Positions 7,109-14,684 of a DNA stretch of 22,838 nt are shown in pieces (the first letter of the stretch is position 1; each line of letters starts with the position of its first letter). Source of the stretch: W11650 sp963545585 (GTDB taxonomy: Bacteria > Bacillota > Clostridia > Lachnospirales > Vallitaleaceae). A program made the position numbers and the translations under genes. Below the pieces are notes generated by a model, which was given only the letters and a program-made list of their open reading frames with translations, was not told the origin of the DNA and searched no databases. Location: positions 1 to 22,838 of the forward strand of contig CAUUKX010000025.1 in the NCBI GenBank assembly GCA_963545585.1, read 5' to 3'.

Positions 7109-8119
7109 TTAATATTCAAATTGTCGGTAATATCTTCTAAAGTCAAGGTCATGCTTGGTATATTTTTCAAAGTGAAATGCCAGCCGGTCAACCAGACAAG
7201 TTGAAACCATGAGCGGCGCAATCAGCCAGCGAAACTTAGAATCAACACCGTCCAAAGCATACTCGGCCGTATCAATAACAACTAACTTATCGCTGTACTT
7301 ACTGACAAAGCGCTCGACCCGTTCATCTAAAACCCGGCACTTTCCTTCCGATTTAACGAGAAATACGCTGGTATCCTTCTCAATCAGTTCTAAAGTTCCG
7401 TGGAAAAACTCGGCAGAAGTAACGCTTTTAGTCTTTATCCACTGCATTTCTTCCAAAATGCACATGGAAAACAAGTACACCTCCGACCACATTTCCGCCG
7501 AACCAATCCAATATTGAATCGGCACATTATAATGTTCTTTGGCGATTTCCTCCGCTTTTGGCTCAAACTGCGCCTTAATCTTCAGCAAGTTTTCCGGCAA
7601 AGCACTCAAGCTGTCAGCAAAACTTTCATAATCATCAAACTGACCTTTATTATAGAGGATTCTGAAAAATACCCAATACAAAACGATATACTCATATTCC
7701 ACTCCGTTTTCGTGCTGCATCGGAACTACATACTTGCAGTGATTGGCTAACGGCGAACTAAGATTCTTGGTGCAGCAGATAACTCTAATGTTTTCTGCGT
7801 TCAGCTTTTTGGCAATTTCAACTGTTTCTTTGGTATCGCCCGATTTCGACAAGGTTATCACCAAAGAATCTTGATTCAGACACTTATGCCCTCTAGCCAA
7901 CAACTCCGCCGCCTGCTCGCAGTATATCGGCAATGTAGTCAGCTGTTTTGACGATTCATAAATACTCATCATCGGCGAAAACGAGCCGCCCACTGCCGTG
8001 AAAAAAACATTTGAAAACCCATCCCTGCAGACCTCATCTGCAACCTCTTCTGCTTTTTTTCTGGCACTCCTAATTAGGTCAGCACTGGTTCTATATTCCT
8101 TTTCATTAAATTTAAGCAT
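7109..8119 (-). CDS. SIS-domain sugar isomerase/deglycase, FrlB-like
   Basis: This 336-residue cytoplasmic protein has two SIS (sugar isomerase) folds. Visible motifs are VGGSFSPMMSIYES (43-56), TLSKSGDTKETVEIAKKL (89-106, the phosphosugar-binding S-x-SG-x-T-x-E loop) and SAEFFHGTLELIEK with the GlmS-like E-x-x-HG pattern. The C-terminus (DFRRYYRQFEY) matches the end seen in fructoselysine-6-phosphate deglycases such as FrlB/GfrF. These enzymes split a 6-phosphorylated sugar-amine into a hexose 6-phosphate and an amino acid. It is the last gene of the PTS operon, 8 bases after the IID stop, with a clear ribosome binding site (AGGAGA). That position supports action on the product of the PTS. 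An amino-sugar-phosphate isomerase or deaminase of the same superfamily is the alternative. Confidence 0.72.
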   Translation of the reverse strand: MLKFNEKEYRTSADLIRSARKKAEEVADEVCRDGFSNVFFTAVGGSFSPMMSIYESSKQLTTLPIYCEQAAELLARGHKCLNQDSLVITLSKSGDTKETVEIAKKLNAENIRVICCTKNLSSPLANHCKYVVPMQHENGVEYEYIVLYWVFFRILYNKGQFDDYESFADSLSALPENLLKIKAQFEPKAEEIAKEHYNVPIQYWIGSAEMWSEVYLFSMCILEEMQWIKTKSVTSAEFFHGTLELIEKDTSVFLVKSEGKCRVLDERVERFVSKYSDKLVVIDTAEYALDGVDSKFRWLIAPLMVSTCLVDRLAFHFEKYTKHDLDFRRYYRQFEY

Positions 8120-8127
8120 ATTCTCTC

Positions 8128-8961
8128 CTATCCGAAAAATCCTGCGTAAACGCCTGCGATACCAATAACAATCGTTCCTAAAATAATAACAATCGGATTG
8201 ATTTTTTTATTTAACAGCCAATAATACAGCCATGTAACGCCAAGGCCGACCATGCCGGGCAGAATAGAATCCAGCACCGATTGAAACGAGGTCGCTGTAT
8301 CGCCGCTGCCAATATTAAACGCAATGCCCGTCCAAACCATATCCTTTGACATACAGCCAATTACCATAATTCCCAAAATGCCGGCCGCATACATCAGCTT
8401 ATCCATCATATTGTTATTTCCCATTTTGCTCAGATAACTAAAGCCCAGCTTATAGCCAATCTGCGCGCCATATATTCTCAGAGCAAAGGCCGGAATATTA
8501 TAAATCAGGAAGTATAATACCGGGCCCAAAATATTGCCTTGCAGGGCTAACGATATGCCTACGCCCAGAGCAATGATTCGGATGCAGCCCAAGAAGATAG
8601 AATCTCCTATCCCGCTTAAAGGACCCATCAGAGCAGTTTTGGTGCTGGATATGGCCTGACTGTCAATCTCTCCTTTGGCATGCTTTTCCTCCATACTGGC
8701 CACAATCCCACCTACAAACGGCGCAAATTGCGGCGTTATATTAAAGAACTCACAGTTTCTTTTCAGCGCCTGCGCATAGCCTTCTTTGTCATTGGCATAT
8801 ATTTTTTTCAGAATTTGGTTCATCATCAGGCCAAAGGCTAGGTGCATCTGCCCCAAATAGTTCCATGAAAACTCCATCCCCAAACTGCCCTGATTTAACG
8901 CCATTTTATTCAAATCTTTTTTGGTTATTAAAGAATTATTAGAATTATTATTAGAAGTCAT
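8128..8961 (-). CDS. PTS mannose/fructose/sorbose family IID subunit
   Basis: This 277-residue membrane protein is one half of the sugar channel and works with the IIC encoded just upstream. Family hallmarks are LNKMALNQGSLGMEFSWNYL near the N-terminus, GPLSGIGDSIFLGCIRIIA in the middle, and a hydrophobic C-terminal part (PIVIILGTIVIGIAGVYAGFFG). The ATG at 8959-8961 is preferred: AGGAGG lies at the right distance, whereas the in-frame GTG three codons upstream sits inside it. An N-terminal Asn/Ser run (TSNNNSNNS) is unusual but harmless. The gene overlaps the IIC stop by 11 bases, pointing to translational coupling. Confidence 0.92.
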   Translation of the reverse strand: MTSNNNSNNSLITKKDLNKMALNQGSLGMEFSWNYLGQMHLAFGLMMNQILKKIYANDKEGYAQALKRNCEFFNITPQFAPFVGGIVASMEEKHAKGEIDSQAISSTKTALMGPLSGIGDSIFLGCIRIIALGVGISLALQGNILGPVLYFLIYNIPAFALRIYGAQIGYKLGFSYLSKMGNNNMMDKLMYAAGILGIMVIGCMSKDMVWTGIAFNIGSGDTATSFQSVLDSILPGMVGLGVTWLYYWLLNKKINPIVIILGTIVIGIAGVYAGFFG

Positions 8962-9721
8962 CCTCGTCACCTCCTACGGCTGTATTGTTATTCATGCTTA
9001 ATTTGCCCTCATTAAAACCAAACTTGCCAATAACCAATATCGTTCCCAATACCGCCACCGCCAGAGTGGAAGCATTAAAGAATGCCGCTAAGGCAAAGCC
9101 CAGAAAATAATAAGGCAATACTCGCTTATTCAAAATCATTTTCATCAGCATTGCCAGACCCAATGCCGGAAGGAGCCCGGCGGCAGCACCCATGCCGTCA
9201 ATGATCTGCTGCGGAAGTATATCGAGCAGCTTGCTCACCTGCTCAACACCAATCCAATACGCAAAGAAGATGAGGAAAAATCTTCTGCCTACATTTAAAA
9301 GTCCCAATACCCAATGAACTGCCACTATTTTTTTATCGTCTCCCTCTGTCGCCGCCTGATCGGCTATCCTTAAAATCAGTGGTGAAACGACGTCCAGCAG
9401 ATTTCCCACTGCCGAAGAAACCAGCGCAATCGGCATAGCCAAAGTTACCGCTACTTCTGCCCCTGAATTAGTGGTGATGGCAAACGCCGTTGCCAGAACT
9501 CCGCCCACAATTACATCCGGCGGAATATAAGCCCCGATACTGACTGCGCCTAAGAAAAATAGTTCTAAGGTCGCGCCAATAATCAATCCCTGCTGCACAT
9601 CCCCCAGCACGGCTCCGGTAATGGTTCCCAGTACAATTGGCCGGAAGATATAAAGAGTTCCCATTTGATAGTCCATTACCCCCAAAGCGCCTATCAGTCC
9701 TATCAGCAAAGCCTGTATCAT
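8951..9721 (-). CDS. PTS mannose/fructose/sorbose family IIC subunit
   Basis: This 256-residue integral membrane permease subunit has the N-terminal ALLIGLIGALGVMDYQMGTL and the conserved GDVQQGLIIGATLELFFLGA (41-60), both typical of mannose-family IIC proteins. Several hydrophobic spans follow, and the C-terminus is short and acidic (GGDEDDF). It forms the substrate path with IID. Its ATG overlaps the IIB stop as ATGA (9718-9721), and its own end overlaps the IID start, so IIB, IIC and IID are made from one message. The sugar cannot be read from this subunit. The neighbours suggest a sugar-amine. Confidence 0.93.
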   Translation of the reverse strand: MIQALLIGLIGALGVMDYQMGTLYIFRPIVLGTITGAVLGDVQQGLIIGATLELFFLGAVSIGAYIPPDVIVGGVLATAFAITTNSGAEVAVTLAMPIALVSSAVGNLLDVVSPLILRIADQAATEGDDKKIVAVHWVLGLLNVGRRFFLIFFAYWIGVEQVSKLLDILPQQIIDGMGAAAGLLPALGLAMLMKMILNKRVLPYYFLGFALAAFFNASTLAVAVLGTILVIGKFGFNEGKLSMNNNTAVGGDEDDF

Positions 9722-10212
9722 AACTTTTCCCCTTTCTTGTCTTTTATTTGCGCATCAAATATTTGCTTCGGCTCGTTTGCCAGTTGTCTGGCTTCAATCT
9801 CCAGCCCCATTGCTATCAGTTCGTTAAGCATTGCCATCTGGTCATCGCTGACAAATATCTGTTTACTGATTTGAGTATACTCCGGTTTGTTCAAAGTACC
9901 GCCCAAATTAATACTTTTGATTTGCCCGCAGTTCTTTGTCAAAGTATAGGCATCGTCTATCGTCTGGACAACGATCAGCAAATTATATTTGTCCGTTGCT
10001 CCGCCGTTTATCGCTTCTATTGAATCTTGCATATTCTTAATCACCAGCTTTACTCCCGACGGTTTCCCTAACTTCAACGTGGTTTTCCAGATGTCGTCAT
10101 TGACTACCTGATCGCTTGCCACCAAAATACAGTCTGCCTTAACGCTGTTCGTCCATGAAAAGGCAACCTGTCCGTGCAATAGGCGATGGTCAACCCTTAA
10201 AAGCTTTATCAA
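9718..10212 (-). CDS. PTS mannose/fructose/sorbose family IIB subunit
   Basis: This 164-residue cytoplasmic phosphocarrier has the diagnostic N-terminal motif MIKLLRVDHRLLHGQVAFSW. The His in LLHGQ is the residue phosphorylated by IIA in this family. I choose the TTG start at 10210-10212 because AAAGGGGTG lies about 8 bases upstream, and because family members begin with M-I-x-L-x-R-x-D-x-R-L-x-HGQ. The upstream in-frame GTG (10219-10221) is part of the ribosome binding site. No IIA domain is fused to it and none is encoded nearby, although IIA is needed to pass phosphate from HPr. The gene is 56 bases downstream of the epimerase. Confidence 0.92.
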   Translation of the reverse strand: MIKLLRVDHRLLHGQVAFSWTNSVKADCILVASDQVVNDDIWKTTLKLGKPSGVKLVIKNMQDSIEAINGGATDKYNLLIVVQTIDDAYTLTKNCGQIKSINLGGTLNKPEYTQISKQIFVSDDQMAMLNELIAMGLEIEARQLANEPKQIFDAQIKDKKGEKL

Positions 10213-10268
10213 CTCAATCACCCCTTTCTAAAAATCCTTCTCCGCTGCTCCTTCCTTTCATTTATCAC

Positions 10269-11114
10269 TCAACAAATGATGAAATCCCGGCTTTTTTCCA
10301 ATTCCTCCTTTCCCTTGAGAAAAGCCTTATAATTTTTCTCATCTGCAATCCACGGTTTTTCATAGTAAATACCTGCCACGCTCTCACAAGATAAATAGCC
10401 TTGATACCCATGCTGCTGTAATGCTTGCAGGTCAGCGACAATATCCCGGTCGCCGTCGGGATACGCCAAATGCCCGGTCGGCTTTCCATCCACAAAATGG
10501 ATATGTTCAATTAAACTGCCGCAGTTTTCAAAATAATCATCAATCGTTTCGCCCATTTTCGCCATTGCCCCAAAATCAATACATACCTTTAAATTATGCT
10601 CGCCAACCCGGTCAATATATTTTTTCAAATCTTTACTGCTGTTTACTAATATGGATTCCTCCGGCTGCAATGCCTCCATTACTAAATTGATTCCTTTTTC
10701 GGCTGCATACCTTGCAATCCTCCGAATCATTTTGACGGATCGTTCATAGGCCTGCTCAAAATTTTCATTCCGATATGCCCAGCCGGAAGTAACCGTAACT
10801 TTTTTGCTTTTGCATTTTTCGGCAATATCAATGATTCTTTGATAATAATTAAAAATATCGTCCTGCCGGGAAGCAGACGCAATATTATTGGGTTTGGGGT
10901 TAGTCTGCTCCGGACAGACAGCAATAATATCAATCCCGTATTTTCTGGACAAAAGCTGTAATTTTCCCGGATCTTCATTCGTTCTGTAATCAACGTAAAA
11001 ATGCATTGGTCCCGTCCATAGTTCCATTTTTTGAAAGCCTGTTTCGCTCAGCTTTTTAAAACAAAACTCCAAATCATAATACCGATAATGACAGTTCATT
11101 CCACTTAAATACAT
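10269..11114 (-). CDS. TIM-barrel sugar (phosphate) isomerase/epimerase, FrlC-like
   Basis: This is a 281-residue protein of the xylose-isomerase-like TIM-barrel family. The four metal ligands expected in 3-epimerases of this family can be placed: E147 in LVMEALQPEES, D180 in VCIDFGAM, H206 in EHIHFVDG and E244 in YLSCESVAG. The pattern MELW near residue 30, with EQTNPKPNN around 69-77, is also reminiscent of FrlC, the fructoselysine 3-epimerase. GGAGAGG upstream supports the ATG at 11112-11114. It is the first gene of the PTS operon, so it probably converts an epimer of the imported compound into the form used by the SIS enzyme. A tagatose/psicose-type epimerase is the alternative. Because PTS import phosphorylates the substrate, the true substrate may be a 6-phosphate. 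Confidence 0.72.
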   Translation of the reverse strand: MYLSGMNCHYRYYDLEFCFKKLSETGFQKMELWTGPMHFYVDYRTNEDPGKLQLLSRKYGIDIIAVCPEQTNPKPNNIASASRQDDIFNYYQRIIDIAEKCKSKKVTVTSGWAYRNENFEQAYERSVKMIRRIARYAAEKGINLVMEALQPEESILVNSSKDLKKYIDRVGEHNLKVCIDFGAMAKMGETIDDYFENCGSLIEHIHFVDGKPTGHLAYPDGDRDIVADLQALQQHGYQGYLSCESVAGIYYEKPWIADEKNYKAFLKGKEELEKSRDFIIC

Positions 11115-11230
11115 ACAAACCTCTCCGTCCTGTCAGCAGAAAATGCCGCCGCGCCGCCGGCTTTCCTTTTTCGCCGTTCCCTGAAAACTCCCGCCCGCTT
11201 CAAAATAAGTTTCTCCCCGCAAATATCCCC

Positions 11231-11259
11231 TCGCCAAACTCCAACAAATATGGTATACT
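11231..11259 (+). promoter_or_regulatory. Probable extended -10 promoter of the aminotransferase gene
   Basis: TGGTATACT (11251-11259) is an extended -10 element with a near-consensus hexamer. TCGCCA (11231-11236), a poor -35, lies 17 bases upstream of it. Transcription from here would give a leader of about 130 bases before the ATG at 11395. I found no convincing promoter for the divergent PTS operon, and no -12/-24 element, in 11115-11260. Confidence 0.55.
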
Positions 11260-11336
11260 GCTTGCAAAACCGGTACTGCTTCCCGGTGCCGTAAATCGCT
11301 TTGGTAAATTGGTTCCAACCGAAACCCCGACCAAAA

Positions 11337-11353
11337 GTCCGCTTTTCTCGGAC
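11337..11353 (+). terminator. Attenuator-like hairpin in the aminotransferase leader
   Basis: GTCCG and CGGAC pair around CTTTTCT and are followed by ATTTTTCT, about 41 bases before the start codon. The five-pair stem is short but has the layout of an intrinsic terminator inside a leader. No T-box sequence or other recognisable riboswitch core is visible upstream. Confidence 0.35.
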
Positions 11354-11394
11354 ATTTTTCTGCTTAACTCACCCGATTTTGAAAGGAGTTCCTT

Positions 11395-12582
11395 ATGATT
11401 GCTGCTTTTTATGAAGAAATGCTGTCTAAAAAATCTGTTATCCGCACCTTATCCGAGTTTTCCGCCGAACGTGGCCGGGAAATCGGCTATGAGAATGTTT
11501 TTGACTACACCTTGGGCAACCCTTCCGTTCCCACGCCGGCCGCGTTTACTGATATCCTGATTCGGCTGCTGCAAACGGAAAACCCGGTAAAGCTCCACGG
11601 TTACAGCCCGACTTTGGGTATTCCCGCAGTCAAAGAAGCCATTGCTGCTTCCCTGCACCGCCGGTTCGGGATTCCCTATCAGGCAGCCGATATTTTCCCG
11701 ACGTCCGGAGCCGCCGGAGCGGTTGCTCACGCCCTCCGTTGCGTTACCGTGCCGGGTGATGAAGTGATTACCTTTGCTCCTCATTTCCCTGAGTATACCG
11801 CCTATGTCAATTTGACCGGCGCGGTTCTAAAGGTCGTACCAGCCGATACCGAGCATTTTCAAATCCATTTTGCCGAACTGGAAAAAATCATCAGCCCCAA
11901 AACCATGGCGGTCCTGATTAACACGCCCAATAACCCATCCGGCGCGGTTTACAATAAAGATACCCTGCAACAACTGGCCGATTTGCTGCAGGCCAAAGAA
12001 AAAGAATACGGCCATGAAATTTATTTGATTTCCGACGAGCCCTACCGGGAAATCGTTTTTGCCGGAGTAGACGCTCCCAATCCGTCAACCTTTTATGACC
12101 GGAGCATTATGTGCTATTCCTTCTCCAAATCACTGTCGGTGCCGGGCGAGCGCATCGGCTATGTCGCCTTCCATCCGGCCATCGGCAAATCCGCGGTTTT
12201 GACCGCGATGTGCGGCCAAATCTCGCGCGGCATCGGCCACAACTGTCCGTCCTCGCTGATGCAGCTGGCCATTGCCGAAGCCTTGGAGCTGACCTCTGAT
12301 TTTTCGGTTTATGAAACCAACGCCGGCTTGCTGTACGATACTCTGACCGAACTGGGCTTTACCGTCCAGCGGCCGGACGGTACCTTTTATATTTTCCCCA
12401 AGGCCTTGGAACCGGATGCCAATGCATTTGCCGAAAAAGCGCTGAAATATGACTTAGTAGTCGTTCCCAGCGACAGCTTCGGCCTGCCCGGCTATTTCCG
12501 CATGGCCTATTGTATTCCGACCGAAAAAGTTATCCGCTCACTCGACGCCCTGCGCCGGTTTGTAAAAGCGGAATATTGCTGA
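11395..12582 (+). CDS. Class I/II pyridoxal-phosphate aminotransferase
   Basis: This 395-residue fold-type I aminotransferase has the expected PLP-site residues: the TSGAAGA loop (103-109), INTPNNPSG with N179 (175-183), D214 and Y217 in ISDEPYRE, the Schiff-base lysine K245 in YSFSKSLSVPGERIGY, and R253 within that motif. It transfers an amino group between an amino acid and a 2-oxo acid, most likely of aspartate/alanine/aromatic type. The exact substrate cannot be read from the sequence. The start has AAGGAG at ideal spacing. The gene is alone on the + strand between two - strand operons, with its own promoter, leader and terminator. It may deaminate amino acids released by the neighbouring peptidases, which is an inference from position only. 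Confidence 0.9.
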   Translation: MIAAFYEEMLSKKSVIRTLSEFSAERGREIGYENVFDYTLGNPSVPTPAAFTDILIRLLQTENPVKLHGYSPTLGIPAVKEAIAASLHRRFGIPYQAADIFPTSGAAGAVAHALRCVTVPGDEVITFAPHFPEYTAYVNLTGAVLKVVPADTEHFQIHFAELEKIISPKTMAVLINTPNNPSGAVYNKDTLQQLADLLQAKEKEYGHEIYLISDEPYREIVFAGVDAPNPSTFYDRSIMCYSFSKSLSVPGERIGYVAFHPAIGKSAVLTAMCGQISRGIGHNCPSSLMQLAIAEALELTSDFSVYETNAGLLYDTLTELGFTVQRPDGTFYIFPKALEPDANAFAEKALKYDLVVVPSDSFGLPGYFRMAYCIPTEKVIRSLDALRRFVKAEYC

Positions 12583-12636
12583 TATCTCATTCATTTTTAG
12601 CACACATTAAACTGGCTAATGTATCCGGCTTAATTC

Positions 12637-12653
12637 GTCACGCAGGGCGTGAC
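12637..12653. terminator. First hairpin of the convergent terminator region
   Basis: GTCACGC and GCGTGAC pair perfectly around AGG. It lies 55 bases after the aminotransferase stop, just before the stronger terminator at 12664-12706. No T-run follows directly, so alone it would be a weak terminator. Confidence 0.45.
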
Positions 12654-12663
12654 CCTTGGGCTT

Positions 12664-12706
12664 ACTCTGTCTTGTCAAAGCAGTCTGCGCTTCGACAAGA
12701 CAGAGT
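12664..12706. terminator. Strong intrinsic terminator of the aminotransferase gene
   Basis: ACTCTGTCTTGTC (12664-12676) pairs perfectly with 12694-12706. After one mismatch an inner AAGC/GCTT extends the stem. On the + strand it is followed by TTTATTTATT. It lies between converging stop codons (12582 and 12712) and may also end the - strand operon. Confidence 0.85.
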
Positions 12707-12711
12707 TTTAT

Positions 12712-13428
12712 TTATTCCAACCCATACTTGGCCGCCGCCTGATCAATCGCCTGCCGGCATTTGCTGACACCGGCTTTGATTCCGTCCGGGTCTTTGAAAA
12801 TCGCCGATGACAAGACGATAACATCGGGATTAGCGGCAATCAGCTTGTCCATGTTGTCCCAGCGCAGACCGCCGTCAATCGCCAATTCACAGCGCGGATT
12901 TTTTTCATCAATCAGCTTTCTGGCTCGGTGCAGCATGTCAATGACCGATTTTCTCCAGCCCCAGTTGTCCTGACCGTCGGTTTCATCTACGCCATGCGTA
13001 ACGATATGCAGCCGGTCGATATCGTTAATCGACTCGTCTACAAAGCAAAGCGGCGTATAGCAGCCGACGGTCAGGCCAATTTTCATGCCAAACTCTCGGC
13101 AATAGTTAATCAAATATGCCAGCGGCGCACCGATAAAATGTTCCGCCGGTACAATCAGCATATTGCAGCCGGCCGCCGCCAACTTTTCTACAAACAGGCG
13201 GTCACATTCAATCGTGTAAATATGGCACTCAATATGCATATCCGTCACTTCCCTGAGACCGGCAATAATCTGCGGGCCGCCCATCAGCTGCATATTCTTT
13301 AAATCATACATATCCGCCGCATCGGAATGAATATAATCAACTCCGCCTTCAATCGCTTCCAAAGCCCGGTCAGCGATTCGGGCATAGCTGACATGAGCCA
13401 GCCCCGCCGCAATTTTAATATGTTTCAT
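12712..13428 (-). CDS. Ribulose-phosphate 3-epimerase family protein (AlsE/RPE-like)
   Basis: This is a 238-residue TIM-barrel protein of the RPE family, which inverts C3 of ketose phosphates. Family catalytic positions can be matched: H34 and D36 in YIHSDAADM, H69 in IECHIYT and D185 in LAIDGGLRWDN (the usual VDGG). The first His/Asp motif is normally H-x-D-x-MDG, so HSDAADM is a variant. The insert HGVDETDGQDNWGW (145-158) replaces the common V-x-PGFGGQ-x-F loop, which binds the sugar phosphate. The substrate may therefore differ from ribulose 5-phosphate. The second of two close ATGs (13426-13428) is the start: AGGAGG is 7 bases from it and only 1 from the first. It is the last gene of the peptide cluster, 63 bases after the amidohydrolase. 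Confidence 0.78.
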   Translation of the reverse strand: MKHIKIAAGLAHVSYARIADRALEAIEGGVDYIHSDAADMYDLKNMQLMGGPQIIAGLREVTDMHIECHIYTIECDRLFVEKLAAAGCNMLIVPAEHFIGAPLAYLINYCREFGMKIGLTVGCYTPLCFVDESINDIDRLHIVTHGVDETDGQDNWGWRKSVIDMLHRARKLIDEKNPRCELAIDGGLRWDNMDKLIAANPDVIVLSSAIFKDPDGIKAGVSKCRQAIDQAAAKYGLE

Positions 13429-13491
13429 CTTCATACCTCCTGTTCAAAGTTTATTTTCCCGATTCAGTCCCTATCCGTCAAAAATACCCTA

Positions 13492-14676
13492 TTATCTTTG
13501 ATGAACCACCCTGCCATCAATAATAGTGCAGATACATTTGGCATCCAAATATTTGACCGGATTCTTATCAAATATTGCCACATCGGCATCTTTGCCTGCT
13601 TCCAGTGACCCCAGCCGGCTGTCCAGTCCAATCGCCTGAGCCGCCTGAATGGTAATCGCTTTTAAAGCTCCTTCTTCACTCATGCCCTTGCGGCAGCAAA
13701 TTCCGGCACAAACCACTAAATTTTCCTCATGCATTCCCGGCAAATCAGTCATCAGCGCCACCTTCACTCCGGCTCGCTCTAAGATGCCGGCTGCGGACTC
13801 ATCCTGATGAATGACCTCATTTTTATGGGGAAAACCGGTAAACGGCCCCAAAATCACAATTCGGTTTTTCCGCGCCAGTTCATCCGCTATCAAATGCCCT
13901 TCCGTGCAATGCTCAATCGTCATATTCAGGCCAAATTCCTCGGCAATCCGAAGTGCCGTCATAATGTCGTCGGCTCGGTGGGCATGTGCCTTGACCAAGA
14001 GTTCCCCTTTCACCACTGGCAGCAAAGCCTCCAACTTCATGTCAAAGGGCGGCAGCTTATCGGGATTGCCCTGCGCCCTTTCCTTTTTGCCGCTGTATTC
14101 CGCCGCTTTATACAGTGCCTCTCGAATCAGCGCTGCCACGCCCATTCGGGTCGCCGGCGTCCGGTTCTTGCCATAGATATTTTTGGGATTTTCACCAAAA
14201 GCCATCTTCATAGCCAGCGGCTCCTTAATGACCATTTCTTCCATCACCCGACCCTTGGTTTTCATCGCCAAAAACTGACCGCCAATCGGATTGCCGCTGC
14301 CGGGGCCGGTTGCTACACAGGTCACACCGGCCTGATACGCCCGGACGAATTCCGGATCCAAAGGATAAATCCCATCCAAACCCCTCATTTCCGGCGTAAT
14401 CGGATCATTCGTTTCATTGCCGTCTACCCCGGCATCGCCGATACCGGATTCAAATATACCGATATGGCTATGCGCATCCACGATTCCCGGCATCACAAAC
14501 CCGCCTGCCGCATCAATCCATTGGCAGTCCTGAACCGGTAAATCCATATCTTCCGCTATGCCGACATATTTTATTTTTCCGTCACTCAATAGGACTGCGC
14601 CGCCATCTATCATTCCCGCCGACCCCATCGTGGCAATCGTTCCGTTTTTAATATAAATCGCCTGATTCAATCCCAT
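13492..14676 (-). CDS. Metal-dependent amidohydrolase (imidazolonepropionase-like, COG1228 type)
   Basis: This 394-residue amidohydrolase-superfamily protein has a small N-terminal beta domain (IKNGTIATMG, VLLSDGKIKYVG) and a TIM barrel. Metal-site residues are H69 and H71 in VDAHSHIG, H231 and H233 in VKAHAHRADD, H256 in TIEHCTEGH, and the catalytic D311 in LMTDLPG. The C-terminal SLEAGKDADVAIFDKNPVK is the usual closing motif. The sequence gives the fold but not the substrate. Context with peptidases suggests a dipeptidase or an N-acyl/cyclic amide hydrolase. The ATG at 14674-14676 sits almost on top of AAGGAGGTG, while an in-frame TTG at 14668-14670 has better spacing and could be the real start. 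The gap to the upstream M3 peptidase gene is 8 bases. Confidence 0.8.
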   Translation of the reverse strand: MGLNQAIYIKNGTIATMGSAGMIDGGAVLLSDGKIKYVGIAEDMDLPVQDCQWIDAAGGFVMPGIVDAHSHIGIFESGIGDAGVDGNETNDPITPEMRGLDGIYPLDPEFVRAYQAGVTCVATGPGSGNPIGGQFLAMKTKGRVMEEMVIKEPLAMKMAFGENPKNIYGKNRTPATRMGVAALIREALYKAAEYSGKKERAQGNPDKLPPFDMKLEALLPVVKGELLVKAHAHRADDIMTALRIAEEFGLNMTIEHCTEGHLIADELARKNRIVILGPFTGFPHKNEVIHQDESAAGILERAGVKVALMTDLPGMHEENLVVCAGICCRKGMSEEGALKAITIQAAQAIGLDSRLGSLEAGKDADVAIFDKNPVKYLDAKCICTIIDGRVVHQR

Positions 14677-14684
14677 CCACCTCC

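Noticed and set aside
11115..11260. Search for a -12/-24 (sigma-54) promoter for the mannose-family PTS operon
   Set aside because: GG and GC elements are present, but never at the required spacing, and no LevR-type activator is encoded in the window.
11133..11318. 61-codon frame on the - strand between the epimerase and aminotransferase genes
   Set aside because: It has no recognisable family, is low-complexity and charged near its end, and lacks a clear ribosome binding site. It overlaps the promoter region of the + strand gene.
11260..11394. T-box riboswitch in the aminotransferase leader
   Set aside because: No T-box core (GGTGG-like consensus before an antiterminator) or specifier-loop signature can be found in this short leader.
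13807..14541. 244-codon open frame on the + strand opposite the amidohydrolase gene
   Set aside because: It is fully antisense to a gene with intact catalytic motifs, has no ribosome binding site, and its translation is rich in Arg/His/Ile without domain features.
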